DNA of 64,000 nucleotides from NCBI GenBank assembly GCA_907163345.1, contig CAJQUN010000226.1, positions 62,001 through 126,000 of the forward strand, in the 5' to 3' direction. A model generated the notes under the pieces. That model saw only the letters and a list, made by a program, of their open reading frames with translations. It made no database searches and was not told where the DNA came from. Positions 34,019-45,483 of this stretch are shown in pieces; the first letter of the stretch is position 1; each line of letters opens with the position of its first letter. The position numbers were made by a program, and so were the translations under genes. The stretch comes from Haberlea rhodopensis. Lineage: Eukaryota; Streptophyta; Magnoliopsida; Lamiales; Gesneriaceae.

Positions 34019-35354
34019 GGTTCATCTACGTTTTTGATGAAACCAAACTCTTTGACTGCATCATCAAAACGAAGATTTCAACTCCGAGAAGCTTGCTTCA
34101 ATCCATAAATGGATCATTGTAGCTTGCATATCTTTCCAGCATCCTTTGGATCGACAAAACTCTCGGGCTGTGTCATGTACACATCCTCAAGAGATTTTCA
34201 TTAAGGAAAGCTGTTTTGACATCCATCTGCCATATTTCATAATCATGAAATGCAGCTATTGCAAGTAAGATCCTTATGGATTTAACCATGGCAACTGGTG
34301 AAAAAGTTTCATCATAGTCAATACCATGAATTTGTTTGAAACCTTTTGCAACAAGTCGACCTTTATAGGTTTGTACATTACCATCCATGTCTGTCTTTTT
34401 CTTGAAAATCCATTTGCACCCTATGGGTTGTACCCCTTCAGGTGGGTCAACCAAAGTCCATACTTGGTTTGCATACATGGATTCCATCTCAGATTTCACG
34501 GCCTCTTGCCATTTCGCAGAATCAGTGCCCATTATAGCTTGTTGATAAGATGACGACTCATCCTCATCAATAAGTAGTAAGTCACCTTGTTGAGTCACAA
34601 GAAATCCATATCTCTGTGGCTCCCGGTGTTCTCTTGCAGACCTACGCTGGGCTTGTGTCTCTTGAGCAGGCACTTTATCCACAACATCTTGTGATGTCTG
34701 CTCTGTTTCCATCTCAATATCATGTTCAATGTTTTCTTGTGGTTGAACTTCACTAAGTTCTATTTGTCTCCCACTTGTTTTTCTAGAAATAAATTCTCTT
34801 TCAAGAAATACACCAGTCCGAGCAACAACTACTTTGTTCTCGGTGGGATAATAGAAATAATATCCTTTCGTTTCCTTAGGATACCCCACAAATAAACATT
34901 TATCAGATTTGGGTCCAAGTTTGTTAGAGACGTGACATCTCACGAAAGCCTCACAACCCCAAATCTTCATAAAAGACATACTAGGACGCTTCCCAGTCCA
35001 TATCTCATATGGTGTCTTTTCCACTGATTTAGATGGAACACGGTTCAGTATGAATATTGCTGTTTCTAAAGCATGTCCCCAAAAGGATATCGGAAGATCT
35101 GCATGACTCATCATTGATCTAACCATGTCCAACAAGGTTCGATTTCTCCTCTCGGATACACCATTCCATTGTGGAGTATACGGAGGAGTGAGTTGTGGGA
35201 CTATCCCACACTCCTTTAGATAGTCATGAAACTCTTGGCTTAAGTATTCACATCCTCGATCTGATCGAAGGATTTTGATACTTTTGCCAAGTTGGTTTTG
35301 TACTTCATTCTTGAAATCTTTGAACTTTTCAAAGATTTCATGCTTATGCTTCAT
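34019..35354 (-). pseudogene. pol: C2 integrase core and RT N-terminal half
   Basis: Open from 35354 to 34173 (393 codons): integrase residues RSDRGCEYLSQEF and NGVSERRNRTLLDMVRSMM carry the second Asp and the Glu of the triad; the first Asp would be just upstream, in a broken stretch. RT starts near residue 310 (GCKWIFKKKTDMDGNVQTYK, QMDVKTAFLNE). At 34173 a frameshift ends it after AFLNENL. Between 34172 and 34019 stops and shifts cut the middle of RT (a GLKQAS-like motif is visible near 34100). Confidence 0.9.
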
Positions 35355-35630
35355 TAGGTATACATACCCATATCTACTGAGGTATCAGTAAATGTAACGA
35401 AGTATTGAAAACCACCTCTAGCTTGTGTACTTTGGCCCACATACATCACTATGTATTAGTCCCAATAAAACATTTGCCCTTTCAACATGTCCCTTGAAAG
35501 GGGCTTTAGTCATCTTGCCCATTAAACAAGATTCACATGTTTCATATGATTCAAAATCAAATGAATCCAATACTCCATCCTTATGAAGTTTTGATATGCG
35601 ATTCTCGTTTATATGGCCCAAGCAACAATG
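35355..35630 (-). pseudogene. pol: C2 GAG-pre-integrase and integrase zinc region
   Basis: 67 codons (35621-35418) with GHINENRISKLHKDGVLD, then CESCLMGKMTKAPF, the His and Cys pairs of the integrase finger. A TAG at about 35629 cuts it from gag-protease upstream and a shift near 35390 from the integrase core. Confidence 0.82.
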
Positions 35631-36937
35631 CTAGAGATAAGTCGGATTAGAATCATTATTCTTAATCCTTTTAGTATTTATGTTATAGATAGGCATCTCA
35701 AGATTTAATACATAAAGACCATTAATCATTTGTGCACTAGCATAAAACATATCATTTAAATAAATGGAACAACAATTGTTCTTTATCATAAATGAAAATC
35801 CACACTTGTCCAAACAAGAAATAGAAATAATGTTTTTAGTAATAGATGGCACAAAATAACAGTCTTTTAAAATCAACGATAAACCAGAAGGTAAAGCTAA
35901 ACAATAATCTCCTATAACTAATGCAGCAACTCTTGCTCCATTTCCAACTCGGAGATCAACTTCACCTTTCGCCAACGACCTACTCCTTTTGAGATCCTGC
36001 ACATTTACACAAATGTGAGATCCACATCCAATATCTAATACCCATGATGAAGAAGTAGATAAATTGACTTCTATAACAAAAATACCTGAAGTGGAAGTCA
36101 CACTTCCTTTCTTGAGATCCTCCAGATAAACTTTGCAATTTCTTTTCCAATGACCGGTCTCACCGCAATGGAAACAGTTCCCTTCTTTTGCTATCCCTCC
36201 CTTTGGCTTAAGTGCAGAAGTTTTTGGCTTAGATTTAACAAAGACCTTCTTGTTCTTCTTGAAGCTCTTAACTTTAGTCTTTCCTTTGCTCTTATTCACA
36301 ATAAGAACATTTGTAGGCTTAGACTTCTTACTATTTGCTTCAAAGGTTCTAAGCATGCCAAGTAATTGTGGTAGAGTCTTTTCAATTTCAATCATATTGT
36401 AATTCAAGACAAATTGACTGAAGCTTTCAGGCAACGATTGCAAGATCACGTCAGTGGCCAACTCTTGGTCCAAAGGAAAACCCAGCTTCTCCAGATTCTC
36501 AATATACCCAATCATCTTGAGCACATGAGTTCCAACTATGCTTCCTTCTACCATTCTACACTGGAACAACGCTTTAGAGACGTCATACCTCTCTTGTCTT
36601 GCTTGTTGTTGGTACAGTTTCTTAAGATGCTCGATCATATCGAACGCCTCCATTTCCTCATGTTGCTTCTGAAGCTCAGAGTTCATGGTGGCAAGCAAAA
36701 GGCACCCAACATCAAGTGCGTCATTTTGATGCTTCTAGTAAGCATCTTTATCGGCCTTAGCAGCCGTCAGGGGAGGTTCCTCAGCAGGTAAGGGTTCCTC
36801 TAGGACATATTGTTTCTTTTCTTGTTTGAGGACTATCCTCAAGTTCCTATACCAGTCTAGGAAATTTGTCCCATTTAATTTGTCCTTCTCAAGGACCGAT
36901 CGCAGTGATATGTGCTTGTTACGTTGTTAGTTGCCAT
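35631..36937 (-). pseudogene. gag: C2 gag and aspartic protease
   Basis: The start ATG is at 36937 (after the leader); a frameshift about 45 bases in and an in-frame TAG near 36737 interrupt the N-terminal region. The open part (36698-35631, 355 codons) holds the UBN2-like Gag core (KKLYQQQARQERYDVSKAL), a Lys-rich stretch, a CCHC knuckle CFHCGETGHWKRNC (about residue 177), and the protease site WVLDIGCGSH. The protease should read Asp-Thr/Ser-Gly; here it is Asp-Ile-Gly, so it is probably dead. Confidence 0.9.
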
Positions 36938-38738
36938 GGATATCTATAATATAAATATGCAAAATAAGTTTATGATTTAATCATTTAATATGGTCTTATA
37001 TTAAATGACACTCCCACTATTTTGTTTAAAATTATCAACCCTCGAAAACTTTAGTGGGCCAAGATCCACATTTCACCTAATCTTGAGTTAGCTTTGGCTA
37101 ATCGCCCAAGACTCGGTTATTTAGGTAGACAACACTTTGTCAATTACATCACATGTAATTCTTGGATGGTTGGACGAACAACACTTTGTTCAAATTCATC
37201 TAATGAATTATTATCCAAACCCATGCCTCTAGGTTCCCAATCCTATTGAGATAACACTACTTAAGTCGAACCCAATTTAAAATAACACGGATATCACTAT
37301 TATCCTTTCGCGCCTTACTAAGATTGTCACGGTGCTTTGCTTTGGCAAACCCACACATGTTCAATCGAAGTCTTGACGAGTATTTTTAATTGGAAGGCAT
37401 CTTAAACTTAATATTATAAGAGGGATTTATTGATCTCATGTTTTTATTAATACTGAAAATATGTCCCGTACATATATGAATATATACATATCTATATATA
37501 TATATATATAAGCATCAATATTAAATAAAACAGTAAACATGCATCTCATACATCAACATAAATTAAACGTGACATGGTTATAGCCCCTACTAGCGATTTT
37601 CTCAAGCCAATGAGAAAATCCTAAGAGTCAACCTAAGGTAACTTCTCCAAGCACCTCTTTGGCTCCCTTTTGTGAATGGCCTTCTCATCCCGGTACCATG
37701 GTCCGTCTTCGTTGATCTCCATCAATGAAATTCTAACTAAACTATATAACAATTCCATGATTTAGAGAATTCCTCGAGTTACATTCGAGGGGGAGCATAG
37801 GGGAGGGAATATATTCAGAAAAATAGAGAAGGCACGACACACAGGCCGTATTTAAATACAAACATCCACAAATCCTATCTAATAGGTTAAAGGGCTATAA
37901 CCATGCACCATGCTCAAACAACACATATAACATGCAATAACAATTAATGAATTAAATTCTAAACATTTTAAAATTTAATCCCAATAAAACTGTAAAATAA
38001 ATTTTATGAAAAAATTATCGTACGCTCGGGACATCACATGCCACGAACTAATGCAACTAAACCACAAACCATCATGGTTCGGACCCTCCACGCACCACGG
38101 CTGGACCAATCATGGGCCTAGGGTTCAAAACCCTAGCCCACGACTTGCTCCGACCCCCTTGAGCGCGTGCGGCGCCGCTAGGGGTCCAACCCTAGCCGCC
38201 TTGCACCAATTTTGTTTCCATCGAGCCATAATGTCCGAAACGCCGGAAATTAATTAGCCACGAGTCACAGTCAGGCCATGCACGGTGGTGGCTCAACCAT
38301 CTCGAGCCAAGGGTTCGAAATACCCTAGCTCTCACGTGGTGTAGCCGCTTTTCCATGCATGCGAGAACCATGATCGAGCCAAAGAGTTCAAAACTCTAGC
38401 CACGTCTCGACACTTCCATGCACAATTATTAGTCACAACGGCTAAACCATCTCGAGCCAAGGGTTCGAAAAACCCTAGCCCTCATGTGGCAGCCGTGTGT
38501 CATTTGTGATGGTGGTGGTCGAAAACATCTTGTTATGGGTTCGATTATTCGCTTCATGTATCGTATACATTAAACTTCAATTATATCAAATATAATTTCA
38601 TGATAATTTCACAAACTCAATTTAATCATATCATATATGATTATATACAGTTTTATAGCATGCAATACAAATCTGAATATGATTAAACAATTAACCATAT
38701 AAATCCGATTTGAGCTTTATACACGGCTCTGATACCAC
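36938..38738 (-). other. C2 leader, 1.8 kb, with hairpins and primer site
   Basis: Unusually long untranslated region between the LTR and gag. A TA dinucleotide tract lies at 37490-37510. Four inverted repeats share a TTC(G)AAA-type loop (38118-38136, 38310-38326, 38383-38397, 38460-38476). The iMet site is at 38727-38738 (minus TGGTATCAGAGC), directly against the LTR. The 83-codon plus-strand frame here has no family resemblance. Confidence 0.78.
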
Positions 38739-40229
38739 TGTAAGTAATCCAACAAGCTTACAACGCAGCGAAATTTAAAATTTTGGATTACTAGAACCGC
38801 GGATCTATACAAAGTTGTCATATCGGATAAAAGATCATAAGAGTCTCACCCTTGTAGCGTGTTTGAACAGATTCCGCGAAGCACCACGTTCAACGAATTC
38901 TGAGTCACGAGCAACACCTCCAAGGCCTTGCCTCAACGGTATCCACACGATCAAATCGAAAGGGATGTTCAAGAACAAGTTGCTAGACTTATTCTTGAAC
39001 CAAAACAAACTCTGGGTTCAAAACCGATCAACGGCGACCAAATAATCCCAAGCTTCAAGGCGACGGCCGAGAGCTTCTTCGAGATTAGTGAGGCGGCCGA
39101 GAGCTCAATGTAGTGGTTAGGTTTTGTTTTATGAATTGTGTTATTAACAATCAATCAAAACCTTGTATTTATATTAAAAGACTTTAATTAAGGTTCAAGA
39201 CTTTCTTAAAGTCTCATGGGCCCAAACCCATGATTTAATTAAATCCTTATAACCATTTAATTAAGACTCTTCTTAATTATTTAATTCATCCCATGAATTT
39301 AATTCCCTTTATCAATTTAATCTTTTGTGCGACCCGATAGGATCTTGTAATGTTGGCAGTGACATAAAATCTCATTCTACGTCACAAGCAAAGAGCGGTG
39401 TCTAGCAACACATCAAGGCTACCCAAATTACAAGAATGTCTTTGACTCGACATAACCTTAGAACTTGTGATAATATTAACCATGTAACTTAATCCCTTTG
39501 TCCATGTGTTTAGATTGAACACGAGTCATGGAATAGTCATACTCGTATATTCAATCTCTATTTCTTGATCCCCAAGTAGAACTAGAATAAACGAATAAGT
39601 TCGATATCACATATCGACTCATTCGAGCACGGCCATGCATTTTAGTCTTACTTGATCAATGGCCCAAACACTTCTCCTGTTATATAGGAGGGACAAATCC
39701 TATCTTGATCAATCAACATCCCTCTACATAATTCGTAGTGTATCCAATAGCTGCCTTTATAGTTTACCCTGCTACAGGTAACGTTTGACAATATCAAGAT
39801 ACATAACTCCTTATGTTGGGATCTCTGATGATCTCAAGTCGTAAGGATTACATACATTATTATCACTATGAGAATTGCTTATGACACTCATATAACTATC
39901 CATGTAGCATTCTCATGGTGGGTCTGTCCAGTACATCGTTCTCTAACATGTATCCATGTGTTGATTTGATATCTCATATCAATGAACAATTCATCAATCA
40001 ACACATACTAGTCTCAATGCATTATCATTATCCCAATTCATGATAATACTTGACTAGGGACAATCTTTAAGAATAATACAATATTATTCTAAGGACATTA
40101 ACTTATATATCAATTCATATTGCACAAATATTCGAATAATATATATAATGATTTGCCATTTATAAAATCATAATACATTGTATGTCATAAACAATCATCT
40201 AATGACTTGTCTTAGGGCATATCCCAACA
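38739..40229 (-). repeat. C2 right LTR (5' LTR)
   Basis: Same length as the left LTR (1491 bp) and about 98.6 percent identical. TATA-like motif at 39161-39178 on the minus strand. Confidence 0.95.
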
Positions 40230-40234
40230 ATAAA

Positions 40235-40932
40235 CACATGACATCCTCTGCTGTCCTCCACACCTTCCGACTCAAGGCGTTGACTGTTAGATTTGCTTTC
40301 CCGGGATGATATAGGATTTCACAATCATAATCCTTAAGCAAATCCATCCATCTCCTCTGCCTCATATTCAGCTCAGCCTGTGTAAACAAGAACTCTAGGC
40401 TCTTGTGATCAGTGAAGATGGTAAATGAGGTACCATATAAGTAGTGTCGCCATATCTTCAAGGAGAACACTATAGCTGCTAGCTCCAGATCATGGACTGG
40501 ATACCTCGTCTCGTGTGGCTTCAACTGTCTCGAAGCATAAGCCACGACATGCCTTTCCTGCATCAGTACGCATCCTAGACCCTGAAGCGATGCGTTGGTA
40601 TAGAGAACGAACCCTTTGTTCTCCTTGGGAATCACCAACCCTGGTGCTAAAGTCAATCTGTGCTTCAATTCCCGGAAACTCTGTTCACAAGCTTCTGTCC
40701 AACAGAATGGAACTCCCTTCTGCGCTAGCTGTGTAAGTGGCTTGGCGATCTTTGAGAATCCCTCGACGAAACGTCGGTAATATCCAACCAAACCCAGAAA
40801 GCTTCGAATCTCACTGACTGAAGTAGGGGCGGACCAATCAATAACTGCCTCAATCTTCCTGGGATCTACTGATATCCCACTGCTAGAAATAACATGGCCC
40901 AAGAATACAACACTGTTCAACCAGACTCGCAC
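40235..40932 (-). pseudogene. pol: G2 RNase H and RT C-terminal part
   Basis: About 230 codons from 40932, ending at C2. It begins in the RT thumb (VVFLGHVISSSGISVDPRKIEAV, RSFLGLVGYYRRFVEGF) and runs through RNase H (VLYTNASLQGLGC, YASRQLKPHETRYPVHDLELAA, FTDHKSLEFLFTQ). In the first RNase H motif TDA is TNA, a changed catalytic Asp. A one-base deletion near 40925 separates it from the rest of RT. Confidence 0.9.
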
Positions 40933-41618
40933 TTGCTGAGCTTTGCGTATAACCGATGATCCCTGAGGATCTGGAGTACTGTCCTCAAGTGCTCCACATG
41001 TTGTTCCTCAGTCCGGGAGTAGATGTGTATATCGTCAATGAAAACTATGACAAACTGGTCCAAATACGGCTGGAACACCATGTTCATCAAACTCATGAAG
41101 ACAGCTGGGGCATTCGTCACTCCAAAAGGCATGACCAGGAACTCATAGTGCCCATATCTGGTTCTGAAAGCCGTCTTCTGTACATCATCCTCCCTCACCC
41201 AAATCTGATGATACCCCGACCTCAGATCAATCTTACTGTAGAGCCTCGTACCTTGTAACTGATCAAACAGATCATCAATCCTCAGAAGCGGGTACCTGTT
41301 CTTTAATGTGGCCTTATTTAGTTGCCTGTAGTCAATGCATAGACGCATTGAACCATCCTTCTTCTTTACGAACAAAACTGGTGCACCCCAAGGCGATACA
41401 CTAGGACGAATGTACCCCTTGTCAAGGAGCTCCGGCAACTGCACTTTCAGCTCTCTCAGCTCTATCGATGCCATCCTGTATGGGGCACGAGAAATGGCTG
41501 ATGTCCTCGGCAGTAGCTCGATCTCAAACTCAACATCTCTGATCGGCGGAAACCATGGAATCTCATCCGGGAATACATCAATGAACTCCACCACGACCGG
41601 AATATCCTCGGCTCTCAC
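40917..41618 (-). pseudogene. pol: G2 RT N-terminal half
   Basis: 233 codons from 41618: SRAPYRMA, LCIDYRQLNKATLKNRYPLL, KIDLRSGYHQI, MPFGVTNAPAVFM and the catalytic FIDDIHIYSRTEEQHVEHL. Ends in the frameshift at 40917-40932. Upstream a Glu codon is turned to TAA (about 41631) and a Ser codon to TAG (about 41686), both absent from G1. Confidence 0.9.
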
Positions 41619-42328
41619 TTCTTTCTCTTATGATGCATCCACGGTATAAATAAGGTAGCCCGCGTGGCCGCGTTCCAATAACCGCTACATCTTAACCGCT
41701 GAGATCACTGGAATTTTTGGACAAGAGCCGTCCCCATAGAAGGTCCACTGGAACCCCTGATCCGATAGAAAATGTACCATCCTCTGTCGGCAATCTACCA
41801 CAGCTCGGTATCTGCTCAACACATCAATGCCGACAATGCAGTCAAAATCTGCCATCTCTAACTGAATCAGATTGGCCCTCAGATCATTGCCCTCAAAATA
41901 AATGAGGCAATCAGATAACAGTCAGTCTGCAGTCACATACTTTCCCGTGGGTGTCGAGACCATGAGAGGCGTGGGTAACAGACACAAGCACAACGGTGTC
42001 TTTCCACAAAAGCAGCAGACACAAAAGAGTGGGAAGCACCTGTATCTATCAATAAAAATACAGGGTACGTAAATAAATGACACGTACCAGCAATAACCTC
42101 CTCCGGGGCTGCCTCAGCCTGCTCCCGAGTCAGTGCATATACCTAACCCTGCGGCGGTCCTGCCGCCTAACCTCCCTGTGGTCGAGGTGCAAACTGATGT
42201 CTCTGTGGTGCCGTCCTGGCATCAAATCTTGGCCTATTCGGCCCAAAGTCTGCCTGACCTGCCCGATTGGGGCAAGCCCTAGCCAGGTGGCCCACCTTGC
42301 CACAAACATAACAGCCTCGGCAGTCACG
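41619..42328 (-). pseudogene. G2 protease and zinc-knuckle region, multiply broken
   Basis: Matches G1 16300-16940 throughout but in scattered frames. The protease core FDCIVGIDV is near 41840 and the DTGASHSF site near 42040; a small deletion at about 41990 shifts the frame between them. Two CAG codons are TAG (42143-42145 and 42167-42169). The CCHC knuckle (CYVCGKVGHLARAC-like) is near 42290. A TCA-to-TAA change near 42330 ends gag. Confidence 0.85.
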
Positions 42329-43207
42329 TTACAAATGAAATCCTCCACAGTGGTCACACCTGTTCCCCCCTGCCTTACTCCCGTGTATTGGTCCCCAATT
42401 GCGTTGCTTCTGACTCTGAGACTTCTTCCCACTGAATCTAGAAGATGAAGAGGCCCCACGAGGCTTGAACTGGTCCCCTCGTGGCCTTAGGCTATCAACA
42501 ATAGGTCTCTGTGGTGGTACGAAAGGGGGTACAACTTCCTTGTACACGCCCACTGCAATCTCTGCCAGCTCTGCCCTAGTCAGGGCATCATCAAAAGAGC
42601 TGGGGTTGTTGGAGACAACCCGATCAAGTAACCCTGGCCTCAGTCCCTTCAGGAAATGCCTCATCTTGGCATGGCTACCCACAGCGATATGAGGTACATA
42701 CCTCAACAGTGAGGAATACTGCATAGCATAATCTGACACTGACAGGCTGCCCTGTTTCAAATTATTGAACTCATCTTCCTTTAATTGTCTGGCAGCTGCA
42801 GAAAAGTACCGGTTAAGGAACCGGGTCCTGAATACAGTACAATCAACCGTCGTACTCTGAGCCCCCAGCTCCATAACTGTTGTCTTCCACCACATGGAAG
42901 ACTTCTTAGCCAACTGAAACTCTGCCAACCTGAGCCAGGCAGTCCGTGCACAGGGTGTTGATACGAATATCTGCTCCAGTCTCTCAAGCCATTCCTCGGC
43001 TGCTTCCCCAGTCTCAGTTCCTTCAAATAGCGGTGGATGATAGCTCAAGAATTGGGTCAGACTTATCTCCCCTGGTAGCAGTATCTGTGCAATAGGCTCC
43101 AAGCCTACAGCAGGTGGCGGTAGAGGATTTGACTGAGCAATACTGGCATTAATACTGCCTATATCCCCCACCTCTTCATTGGGGTTCTCCGGATTAATAG
43201 CCGCCAT
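42329..43207 (-). pseudogene. gag: G2 gag
   Basis: 292 open codons from ATG 43207 (MAAINPENPNEEVG). Gag core: AEEWLERLEQIFVSTPC, AEFQLAKKSSMWWKT, RTRFLNRYFSAAARQLKEDE, SVSDYAMQYSSLLRYVPHI, FDDALTRAELAEIAVG; then a basic linker and the start of a CX2C stretch (RCDHCGGFHL). The stop after FHL truncates it before the zinc knuckle. This is the longest intact family-A gag and the reference used here for G1. Confidence 0.88.
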
Positions 43208-43278
43208 GCTGTAACACAGGGGTTAACAACAATACAAAAAGCAGTTCATAATATAAGCCATTAGATAACAAGAGTAAT
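43208..43278 (-). other. G2 leader, gag-proximal part
   Basis: Continues at 52410 after the G3 insertion; bases 43274-43278 (GTAAT) are duplicated at 52410-52414. Confidence 0.88.
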
Positions 43279-44187
43279 TGTAATACCCCCGAAATTTAAT
43301 ATGATTATGTGCTTCGATGATAATTTATGATGTGTTTAAGGGTTGTGGTGCATTTAATTTTGGGGGATAATACTTACGATGTGATGATATGATGTAGGGG
43401 ACACGTTGGGTGTTTTAAAGGATGTATTAATTAAATGAAGTTAGAAAATATCGAGTAAGGATATTTTAATACATCGTACTATATACCGGGACACAATTAA
43501 ACACCACAAGGCACCCCAACCATACCACCCCCCAATCGGCCACATCACCCTTTCCCACTTGATTAACCCATACCCCCACTTGATCATGCCCATGCTCCCA
43601 ATCACTTCTTGCAGCCAAAACATTCCCTTCTCCTTCTCTTTTCCCCCCATTTTCGTTCCAGCTTAGCAGCTGTAAGGCAAGGAAAAAGCTTGGTAAAAGT
43701 GTTCCAAAAACCTTGCAAAAGAGGAGCAAAGGAGAGGGGTAAGTGGGTACTCTGTTTTTCTGGGTTTGTGTTTGAGTTTGGGTTTGGTGGGTTGTTTTTA
43801 ACGCATGCTAAGTGTAGGCTTTGGTGAAACCTTGGTATGAATGCTTACATGGTAGTATTAAGTAACTACTAGCATGGTTGTTTGAGCATTTTATATGATT
43901 TATGTGATAGATTTCTTGTTATGAAACTATATGCTCGAAAATCTGGAAAAATCAAGATAAGCATGCTCTGTGTCTGTTAAAGTTGGTTGAGGATGAAGAT
44001 TATGATGATGTTATGATGCATGTTAGCTTAGGTTTTGTTAAAACTTTAATTTAAGTGCCTACATTGATATTTTATGAAGTTCTTTACATGTTTGTTTCAG
44101 CAAGAAAGATGTGTTATGAAGTAGAAATGTTGGTGTAAAAAGAGGTGCTCAAAAATCTGGGGAAATCCCGATTTTTTTCAGAGCTCT

Positions 44188-44405
44188 CGATCGATCGAGA
44201 TTTGGTCCCGATCGATCGAGCGAGACAGAAGGTCTAAAGCATGTTTTGAAATTATGATGCCGATCGATCGGAGGATTTCTCGATCGATCGGTGAAGCTTC
44301 TCGATCGATCGGTAAAATGCTTCGATCGATCGAGCGAGGCAGAATACTAAGGCACTGTTTGTGCACAGTGTCTCGACGATCGAGACCTTGGGCCGATCGA
44401 TCGAG
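44188..44405. repeat. CGATCGATCG palindrome cluster in G3 5' LTR
   Basis: Seven or eight copies, some extended to TCGATCGATCGA or CCGATCGATCGG; one copy near 44375 has lost a base. Repeated at 51150-51365 in the 3' LTR. Confidence 0.88.
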
Positions 44406-44601
44406 AGAGGCAGAAAGTTGGCAAGTATAATGATGTTTTATTTTGTTAAGTTTATGATGTGAGATGGTTTTGAGGCATCTAATATGGTATTGTGTGGTCT
44501 TGTAGAACCATCCCAGGTACCGGCACCATCAAGGAGATAAAGTCTGCTGACTCCTCCTCTTTTGAAAAGGTACGTAAGAAACGTACGGGCACCGGACGGT
44601 A

Positions 44602-44836
44602 AACCATACTCCTACCTCTGATGATGATGCCTATAATAATGATGTTTATGATGATGTTTACGATGATGATGTTTATGATGACGTTTATGATGACGATGTT
44701 TATGATGATGATTATGATGATGTTTACGATGATGATGTTTATGATGATGTTTACGATGATGATGTTTACGATGATGTTTATAATGATGATGTTTATGACG
44801 ATGTTTACGATGATGATGTTTATGATGACGTTATGA
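44602..44836 (+). repeat. GATGATGTTTA-type trinucleotide tract
   Basis: About 235 bp of ATG/GTT-rich imperfect repeats (GATGATGTTTATGATGATG). The 3' LTR copy (51565-51780) is one 15-bp unit shorter. Its Met-rich reading frames are repeat translations. Confidence 0.9.
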
Positions 44837-44851
44837 TGTTGATGTTATGAT

Positions 44852-45039
44852 TGGGTAAGACGCCCATGTGGTAAGATGCCACCCAATGTATGTGAGCGGG
44901 TAAGATGCCCATGTGGTAAGATGCCACACAATGTTATGATACGGCAAGACGCCATATGACGGGGTAAGATGCCCTGTGGTAAGATGCCACACGACGGTTA
45001 TGTTATGGTAAGATGCCATACAACGGGGTAAGATGCCCT
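44852..45039 (+). repeat. TAAGATG hairpin array, nine units, in G3 5' LTR
   Basis: Each unit is GG + 7-nt loop (TAAGATG, TAAGACG or CAAGACG) + CC, with further pairs outside that differ by unit: TGGG/CCCA (44852), GTGG/CCAC (44868), GGG/CCC (44898), TGTGG/CCACA (44912 and 44975), GGGG/CCCT (44961 and 45025, G-U outermost), TATGG/CCATA (45004). The unit at 44943 keeps only the core. The 3' LTR copy is at about 51799-51985. Confidence 0.9.
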
Positions 45040-45465
45040 CATACATGAATAAGAATCAGGGATAACAAAAGAAGTCGAAGAACGACCAATAACATTTACT
45101 TAACTAAGATGCTATGCATTACTGTATGTCTTTTCTATCATGTTAAGTAAATATGTATGTGCTCACGATGTGTTATCCCTGTAGGTACACTTTTGGACCA
45201 AGGGCTTAGGGTCGGGTTGAGGAGGTGAGCTAAAAGGAGCAAGATGAATATAGGATGCAGGATTTTGATAGTCTCTACTCTAGGAGTAGTGTAAACCTAT
45301 AACTTTAACATTCATTATTGGGAATGTAATTAATAGCTTTTGGAAATTTTATTTTGGCCTGTAATCTTCTTAGCTCAAGCTACAACCGGAACCCTTAAGA
45401 GGTTATAAATGCATGTTCTGTCCAATTATGTGTACTAATTGATGTTAAGGTAGGAAGACCCTACA

Positions 45466-45483
45466 TTAGTGGTATCAGAGCAG
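45466..45483 (+). promoter_or_regulatory. G3 primer-binding site, tRNA-iMet type
   Basis: TGGTATCAGAGC at 45470-45481, four bases after the LTR. Confidence 0.9.

Larger units (their letters stand above)
31478..40229 (-). mobile_element. C2: complete Ty1/copia element inserted in G2 pol
   Basis: Two 1491-bp LTRs (31478-32968 and 38739-40229), target duplication ATAAA (31473-31477 and 40230-40234), polypurine tract GTGGGAGATT at the left LTR and an iMet primer site at 38738. By eye the LTRs differ at about 20 positions plus a few indels, 1.3-1.4 percent. Minus-strand order is leader, gag, protease, integrase, RT, RNase H. Coding is broken in at least seven places, and the protease triad is altered. 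Confidence 0.95.
44570..45184 (+). other. Putative intron in G3 5' LTR
   Basis: AAAG|GTACGTAAG at 44570 is a strong donor match that also forms GTACGT-AAGAA-ACGTAC (44570-44586). TATCCCTGTAG ends at 45184, preceded by CTCAC about 20 bases upstream. Length 615 nt. The same pair is in the 3' LTR (51529 and 52128). No transcript evidence is available. Confidence 0.4.
43279..45465 (+). repeat. G3 5' LTR
   Basis: 2187 bp, TGTAATACCCCC ... GACCCTACA. A TATA-like CTATATAC is at 43479-43486, leaving nearly 2 kb of transcribed LTR. Downstream in order: palindrome cluster, splice-donor-like inverted repeat, ATG trinucleotide tract, TAAGATG hairpin array, acceptor-like CCCTGTAG. Confidence 0.93.

Noticed and set aside
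38006..38257. 83-codon frame in the C2 leader
   Set aside because: Opposite strand to C2, no family likeness, overlaps the hairpin region.
44621..44836. Met-rich open frames over the trinucleotide tract (also 51580-51780)
   Set aside because: They are translations of an ATG/GTT repeat inside an LTR, with no start context or family.
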